Shown here: positions 15,085 to 18,730 of the stretch, piece by piece
Layout: each line of letters opens with the position of its first letter
How positions within the stretch are numbered: position 1 is the stretch's first letter
From: JBBIKU01 sp037445245
GTDB lineage: Bacteria; Chloroflexota; Anaerolineae; Anaerolineales; Anaerolineaceae
DNA: 18,730 bases
NCBI GenBank assembly: GCA_037445245.1
Contig: JBBIKU010000031.1
Span: forward strand, 1 to 18,730
Direction of reading: 5' to 3'
Translations under genes and position numbers: made by a program
Notes under the pieces: model-generated
Database searches by the model: none
Told to the model about the DNA's origin: nothing
Seen by the model: only the letters and a program-made list of their open reading frames with translations

Positions 15085-15112
15085 AGTATAGCACAATTCA
15101 TCCGACAGACAA
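15085..15112 (-). promoter_or_regulatory. Promoter TTGTCT-N16-TATACT, 6 nt before ATG (possible leaderless start of the cluster)
   Basis: On the minus strand a TTGTCT (15112-15107) and a TATACT (15090-15085) are 16 nt apart. The -10 box ends 6 nt before the ATG at 15078, so transcription should begin at or beside the start codon. This is the best-formed promoter in front of the seven-gene cluster; no SD is present. Confidence 0.55.
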
Positions 15113-15146
15113 CCAACGGCTCGTTTCACGTTTGTCGTCGCAACCA

Positions 15147-15893
15147 TTATTCCAGACGGCTTGGCGATTGCCACAGGCGGCTGCCGCCACCTTCCCGCCA
15201 GTAGGCTTCGAGCGACGCCCGCATTTCGTTCTCATTCTCCCAGAACGAGCTGATCTGCGATACGTAGGCGGCACAGGCATCCTGCCATGCCTTCAGCCCT
15301 TCCGTTCCGATCATCAGTTGAAAGAGCAGTGGAGAATCCGCCACCCAATCCGCCAGGTTTGTTGATGGTCTGACGACATAGGGATAATCGGCGTAGAACC
15401 ACACTTCCTCGAAAGCCCGCTGCGCCGCCATCCGGGTGAGACGATGATCGACATGCCCGCCGATGCCCAAAGGGCACACCACCCGCTCAGCCGCCCGGAT
15501 CGCGGCTGCCAGGAGGGGGGAGAGTTTCTCCCTCAGCGCCGTTTCACCGTGGTGCGGAAAGCGAAAAAGATCCGCCTCGGACTGAATCAAAGGGCTGCCA
15601 TCCGGCGGAAGACGGCGGTAAATACAGTCGGGCAGGTCAAAATGCAGCGGTTTCGCCCCCAACCGGGCGCACGCCAACCGCTCCTCTTCTCGCCGCCGGC
15701 GCACCGCCTCATGTCCACTGCCCCAACGGGCGTGAATCTGCGCCGCAAAGGGAGGCAGGTCGCCCGGCGGGGGTTCACCGCCAAAAACTGTCAAAATCGT
15801 GACCCGCTCACCTTTTGCCACCAGCGCATGGATCATACCGCCGCAAGAGTAAACCGCATCATCAAAATGAGGTGAAAGGAAAACCCACTCCAC
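15147..15893 (-). CDS. PIG-L/LmbE-type zinc deacetylase
   Basis: A 248-aa cytosolic protein. SPHFDDAVYSCGG (7-19) is the PIG-L zinc motif with ligands H9 and D12 and the catalytic D11. GGHVDHR (145-151) supplies the third ligand region (H147 or H150). Family members remove acetyl groups from GlcNAc-containing compounds, including thiol cofactors, antibiotic intermediates and GPI precursors; the substrate here is not deducible. The length is usual. The start GTG (15891-15893) is directly at the motif-bearing N-terminus and has TAAAAA ending 6 nt upstream instead of an SD. The 68 bp between its stop and the 86-aa gene contain that gene's promoter, so the two need not share a transcript. Confidence 0.92.
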   Translation of the reverse strand: MEWVFLSPHFDDAVYSCGGMIHALVAKGERVTILTVFGGEPPPGDLPPFAAQIHARWGSGHEAVRRRREEERLACARLGAKPLHFDLPDCIYRRLPPDGSPLIQSEADLFRFPHHGETALREKLSPLLAAAIRAAERVVCPLGIGGHVDHRLTRMAAQRAFEEVWFYADYPYVVRPSTNLADWVADSPLLFQLMIGTEGLKAWQDACAAYVSQISSFWENENEMRASLEAYWREGGGSRLWQSPSRLE

Positions 15894-15899
15894 ACCCTG

Positions 15900-15905
15900 T
15901 TTTTA
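15900..15905 (-). promoter_or_regulatory. -10-like TAAAAA, 6 nt before GTG
   Basis: TAAAAAcagggtGTG on the minus strand. It has the same spacing as at 1767 (+), 3512 (+) and 15090 (-). No good -35 box is seen. Confidence 0.35.
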
Positions 15906-15945
15906 CCATAAACCCTGCTGATTGCGCCGCCCGGCAACGCGCAAT

Positions 15946-15951
15946 TATGAT
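15946..15951 (+). promoter_or_regulatory. -10 box TATGAT for the 101-aa gene
   Basis: TATGAT lies about 57 nt before ATG 16009. A poor TTGCGC is 18 nt upstream. A leader of about 50 nt with GAGGAG at 15994-15999 follows, so this gene, unlike its divergent neighbour, has a normal leader. Confidence 0.35.
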
Positions 15952-16008
15952 AGACTTAAATCAACGGGCGCGGCTTGCGTCACAGGTATTGTTGAGGAGA
16001 ATCGCTGC

Positions 16009-16314
16009 ATGTCATTTTTAAGGGACCTGATTTTGGGCGCGCCGTGTCCGCCCGGTCACAAAAAAGAAGTCGACCGCTTGCTGAAAGAATTGCTGCGCAT
16101 CGGCAGAACGGATGATTTTCTCTCCGAACGACCCGGACAGTCCTTTAATTTGCAATGCCGTCACATCCGTGCCCGCGAGATCGGGAAACGCCTGGATGAG
16201 ATCGGCGGTATCTCGTTAATGGAATATGCTTATCAGCGTGTTAATAAACAATTAGGCTCGACCCTGGGTGAGCACCTCGATTTCGCCTGGAGGGAAGTCG
16301 GCAGTTGGGGGTAG
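16009..16314 (+). CDS. Hypothetical protein, 101 aa
   Basis: A small soluble protein. It has C-P-P-G-H-K-K-E-V-D-R-L-L-K-E-L-L-R-I-G-R-T-D-D-F-L-S near the N-terminus (13-39), a second Cys-His pair in L-Q-C-R-H-I-R-A-R-E-I-G (48-59), and a C-terminal helix ending in H-L-D-F-A-W-R-E-V-G. I recognise no family. The Cys/His pairs might bind metal, but the spacing is not a known finger. ATG 16009 has GAGGAG 9 nt upstream, which decides the start; the frame is open further upstream without a ribosome site. It diverges from the PIG-L gene (115 bp apart) and converges on the 74-aa gene with a 17-bp gap. Confidence 0.7.
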   Translation: MSFLRDLILGAPCPPGHKKEVDRLLKELLRIGRTDDFLSERPGQSFNLQCRHIRAREIGKRLDEIGGISLMEYAYQRVNKQLGSTLGEHLDFAWREVGSWG

Positions 16315-16331
16315 ACCCCTTCGAAGATGCT

Positions 16332-16556
16332 TCAACGCAGGAAGAAAGAAAGAACGATCAGCACCAGAATAAAAAAGCCAGCCAGGGTACCGATCCGCTT
16401 CAAGTCCGATTGGACATAGGTGTAATCGGGGTTAAACTCACCGCCGCTCTGGCGTATGGCGGCGACGCTTCTGTCCGCCGTCGTTTTTCCCGATTGCAGT
16501 TGGGTTTCACCCGAGATGACCTTCTGCGATACCCGTCGTTTTTGCTTCTTCGGCAT
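16332..16556 (-). CDS. Small tail-anchored membrane protein, 74 aa
   Basis: A basic N-terminus (MPKKQKRRVSQKV), a polar middle with Y-T-Y-V-Q-S-D-L-K-R-I, and one C-terminal TM helix (about 56-72) ending in FFLR. The topology is that of a tail-anchored protein, with the N-terminus in the cytoplasm. AGGAG lies 7 nt before ATG 16554-16556, so I prefer this start over the ATG 8 codons upstream. It follows the sortase gene by 37 bp on the same strand. That gap holds a short hairpin (CCGGCA at 16574-16579, TGCCGG at 16582-16587). Function unknown; a shared transcript with the sortase is likely. Confidence 0.7.
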   Translation of the reverse strand: MPKKQKRRVSQKVISGETQLQSGKTTADRSVAAIRQSGGEFNPDYTYVQSDLKRIGTLAGFFILVLIVLSFFLR

Positions 16557-16593
16557 GCTTCTCTCCTTAATCGCCGGCATCTGCCGGATTATT

Positions 16594-17499
16594 TTATTCC
16601 TGCAGGGTAGCCGTCACCACGATCCGTTTGTCGTTTACCATATAGGGATAACACGAGATCAATGTTACCACAGCATCCTGTGTGGGCGCCATCACTTCAA
16701 CCTGGGTGGGTTCAACGATTTTCGTCTGCCTCACCACATAGGTATAAGTACGCTGCTGGGTGAACAACGTCACCAGGTCGCCGGGCTTCAGACGGTCGAG
16801 GTCGCGAAATATCTCGCCAAACACGTCGTTGTGCGCCGAAAGTACGATATTGCCGTTTTGCCCGGGGTCGGGCGTTCCTAGATGCTGCCCGACGCCCTTT
16901 TTCAACTGTTCCCAGCCATCACCCTGCACCACAGGCGCATCCACACCGATGGCAGGGATTTGAATTCGAACCGCCTGCTGTGGACCGGCAGTGGGCAGCG
17001 GAAAGTTCGCCAGCGTCTGCACCAATGGTCGCAGGTGTTCCGGAATCTCGGCATCGTTGGGCTGCACACCGCCAGGGGCGTTAGGCGGGGTATGACCGGA
17101 AGGCAACACCACCGCCTGGATCAAAGGCGTCGGCGTCAGGGTGGGTTGTTTCAGCGCCGAAGCCACCTCACGGTTCAGATCGCGCAGGACGTTAAACCCG
17201 CTCAGTAAAACGAACACCAACCCCAGTACAGCAGCAACCTCAACCAGAAACAGCAGCGTGTCCCAACCCGAACGACGGGCTGAGCGAGCGGAGATGCCAC
17301 CCGCCCCGCCTTCGTCACCGATCGCCTGAATGCGTAGCGAGTTAATCGTTTGCGGCTGCGGATCGGTCTCAACCGCAATCACCCTTCCGCTGCGACGGAA
17401 GCGCTCCAGGCGCGCCTCGCGCTCGCCCCGCCGTTTCTCAACCAATAAACGGCGTAACTCTGCAGCGGAAAGTTCGTCAGCCGGACGCGATCTGGACAA
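16594..17499 (-). CDS. Sortase (class not assigned)
   Basis: A membrane-bound transpeptidase of 301 aa that cleaves sorting signals and joins proteins to envelope acceptors. A long basic cytoplasmic N-terminus (1-78) includes an Arg/Glu-rich helix (12-38). One TM follows (about 81-101), then a Thr/Pro linker and the sortase barrel (about 175-301). Catalytic residues can be read: H223 in NIVLSAHNDVFG, C283 in TLISCYPY, and R292 nine residues later in NDKRIVV. The start is a TTG (17497-17499) with GAGG about 8 nt upstream; no in-frame ATG lies near. A TATAAT at 17536-17531 provides a normal leader. The candidate substrate in the window is the LPSAG protein at 6866-7444. Confidence 0.93.
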   Translation of the reverse strand: MSRSRPADELSAAELRRLLVEKRRGEREARLERFRRSGRVIAVETDPQPQTINSLRIQAIGDEGGAGGISARSARRSGWDTLLFLVEVAAVLGLVFVLLSGFNVLRDLNREVASALKQPTLTPTPLIQAVVLPSGHTPPNAPGGVQPNDAEIPEHLRPLVQTLANFPLPTAGPQQAVRIQIPAIGVDAPVVQGDGWEQLKKGVGQHLGTPDPGQNGNIVLSAHNDVFGEIFRDLDRLKPGDLVTLFTQQRTYTYVVRQTKIVEPTQVEVMAPTQDAVVTLISCYPYMVNDKRIVVTATLQE

Positions 17500-17530
17500 A
17501 AGTCAACCTCGTGTTCAATAGATCGTGAAA

Positions 17531-17557
17531 ATTATACCCCAACTTACCGGCGGGCAA
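17531..17557 (-). promoter_or_regulatory. Promoter TTGCCC-N15-TATAAT for sortase
   Basis: Minus strand: consensus TATAAT at 17536-17531 and TTGCCC at 17557-17552, 15 nt apart (short). The expected transcription start near 17524 leaves a leader of about 25 nt that contains GAGG. The rest of the 173-bp gap (17500-17672) shows only the TAAAAT box for the rightward gene. Confidence 0.5.
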
Positions 17558-17656
17558 TTTTCACCTTCGCCGAAAAGTAAAGCAATGCTCCGCCCAAAGC
17601 GTTGCAATCAGAGTGCCAACAGCGCGAAAGCGGGCGGGCATTGGCGGCGGATATGG

Positions 17657-17662
17657 TAAAAT
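17657..17662 (+). promoter_or_regulatory. -10-like TAAAAT near ATG 17673
   Basis: TAAAATcaaagatcgaATG: the hexamer ends 10 nt before the ATG, leaving room for a leader of only a few bases, too short for an SD. It shares the GGTAAAA context with the boxes at 1767 (+) and 15905 (-). Confidence 0.35.
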
Positions 17663-17672
17663 CAAAGATCGA

Positions 17673-18671
17673 ATGCATAACCAAACTAAAACCTTCTCAA
17701 CCGATCCCCCCCGGCTGATTGCCTCGATCACGGCTGGGTTTAGCACCGTTGCCAACAACGTCTATCTCATTGTTTTTCCGGTATTCTTTGACCTGCTGCT
17801 ATGGCTCGGACCACGCCTGCGGGTCAGATCATTGCTCAAACCAGTCATCGCTGAATTCGATACCGTGATCGCCGGTTTCAACTCGGCAGAGATGGAACAA
17901 ATCGGGCGCGCCACCCAGCAGTTGTGGGAAGTGATCCTCGAGCGCTTCAATCTCTTCACCGCACTACGTACCCTGCCGGTAGGTGTTACCAGCCTGCTTT
18001 CATCTCAATCGCCGGCGACGAACCCGCTCAACCACACCTCCGCCTGGGAGATCACCGCCTTCCCGCACCTGGCAGGCATCTGGTTGTTTTTAGTCCTGAT
18101 GGGCATCATGTGTGGCAGCGTCTACTTCAATGAGATCGCCCGCTCGACCGAAGGCAAGCAGCGTCCCTTTTCGATCCCAGAAGTTCTGCGCCAGTACGGG
18201 CAAATGCTGCTGTTGACATTGACACTGCTGGTGTTGCTGCTCGTCATCGCTATTCCGGTCAGTTTGTTGCTTTCGATCCTGGCGATGATCAGCGCAGTCG
18301 TGGCGCAGATCGGTGTTTTCATTATCGGTGTGGCTTTGTTGTGGCTGCTGCTGCCGTTAATCTTCTCACCTCATGGCATCATCGTTCAGCGCCAGAATGC
18401 TTTTACGGCCATGTTCAACAGCCTACGCCTGGTGCGTTTCTTTCTGCCCGGCACCGGCGTTTTTTTGCTGGTGGCTGTGCTGATCAGCCAGGGAATGGAC
18501 GCCATCTGGAGCATCCCCCACGAGGATTCTTGGATGCTGCTGATCGGCATCTTCGGGCACGCCTTCACCAGCACTGCCCTCATCAGCGCCAGTTTCATTT
18601 ACTATCTGCGGGGGATGCGCTATATGGAATCCATCATTCAAAAGGTATCGCAACAGCCGCGCGGGCAATAG
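17673..18671 (+). CDS. Polytopic membrane protein of unknown function (332 aa)
   Basis: Several hydrophobic helices: around residues 28-48, 132-150, 185-210, 213-245, 263-283 and 295-315. A soluble stretch of about 75 residues (about 50-125) lies after the first helix. PFSIPEVLRQYGQMLLL before the third helix and QRQNAFTAMFNSLRLVRFF (about 249-267) before the fifth look like amphipathic, conserved-type segments seen in glycerophosphoryl-diester-phosphodiesterase-like or YihY-like membrane domains, but I cannot assign a family. The ATG at 17673 is preferred; the frame extends 20 codons upstream into a region with promoter character and no SD. Confidence 0.8.
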   Translation: MHNQTKTFSTDPPRLIASITAGFSTVANNVYLIVFPVFFDLLLWLGPRLRVRSLLKPVIAEFDTVIAGFNSAEMEQIGRATQQLWEVILERFNLFTALRTLPVGVTSLLSSQSPATNPLNHTSAWEITAFPHLAGIWLFLVLMGIMCGSVYFNEIARSTEGKQRPFSIPEVLRQYGQMLLLTLTLLVLLLVIAIPVSLLLSILAMISAVVAQIGVFIIGVALLWLLLPLIFSPHGIIVQRQNAFTAMFNSLRLVRFFLPGTGVFLLVAVLISQGMDAIWSIPHEDSWMLLIGIFGHAFTSTALISASFIYYLRGMRYMESIIQKVSQQPRGQ

Positions 18672-18699
18672 GTTACCCGTGTGAGCTTTGGAGGACGAA

Positions 18700-18730
18700 G
18701 TGGTTCAACCCAACAACACGGTCGGTTCAT
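18700..18730 (+). CDS. Probable start of a further gene (truncated by window end)
   Basis: GGAGG at 18690-18694 stands 5 nt before a GTG at 18700, and the frame (V/M-V-Q-P-N-N-T-V-G-S) is open to the window end. It lies 28 bp after the preceding stop on the same strand, as expected for the next gene of an operon. Only ten codons are visible, so the product cannot be named. Confidence 0.45.
   Translation, partial: MVQPNNTVGS

Noticed and set aside
1..18730. CRISPR arrays, tRNA or rRNA genes, and mobile elements.
   Set aside because: No spaced direct repeats, no tRNA-like T-arm plus acceptor pairing, and no transposase or integrase motif were found by eye on either strand. A tRNAscan or ISfinder run would be the decisive check.

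Overview
This 18.7-kb window looks like a piece of a Chloroflexota genome, most likely class Anaerolineae. No single marker proves that. The inference rests on moderate-to-high GC, extracytoplasmic linkers rich in Thr and Pro, a MutL-type (glutamate mutase L) ATPase with no B12 mutase nearby, a zinc-ribbon membrane protein full of acidic P-D-W-L motifs, and C-terminal sorting-like tails of the LPSAGF type. I see no rRNA, tRNA, CRISPR array, transposase, integrase or phage gene. The region is chromosomal and densely packed, with genes on both strands.

Layout. 1-671 (+): the 3' end of a probable M28 zinc peptidase, then a DUF952 protein. 672-1661 (-): trpS, whose product carries a four-cysteine motif typical of [4Fe-4S] TrpRS. 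1779-2414 (+): a single-domain phosphoglycosyl (sugar) transferase. 2422-3477 (-): a BMP-like lipoprotein, divergent from a HAD-like protein (3524-3994, +) that has Asn in place of the nucleophilic Asp. The HAD gene overlaps a DUF389 membrane protein fused to an extracytoplasmic SH3-like domain (3991-5172, +). 5228-6688 (+): an alpha-D-phosphohexomutase. A 12-bp inverted repeat lies in the convergent gap that follows.

6866-15078 (-): the most unusual part. Seven genes, probably one transcription unit, overlap by ATGA or lie 2-27 bp apart. In transcription order they encode an 86-aa protein, a DUF6754-like membrane protein, a six-TM protein, an 804-aa zinc-ribbon/W-motif/two-TM protein, another multi-TM protein, a MutL-like ASKHA ATPase and a barrel/KOW-like protein. 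An eighth gene follows after 57 bp and encodes a bitopic protein ending in a sortase-like LPSAG signal. I read this as a candidate envelope-associated complex of unknown function.

15147-17499: a PIG-L deacetylase (-), a 101-aa unknown (+), a 74-aa tail-anchored protein (-) and a sortase (-). The sortase and the LPSAG protein may be enzyme and substrate. 17673-18671 (+): a polytopic membrane protein, followed by the probable start of another gene at 18700.

Several genes lack a Shine-Dalgarno sequence and instead have a -10-like hexamer ending 6-7 nt before the start codon. This suggests leaderless mRNAs, next to other genes with clear SD sites.
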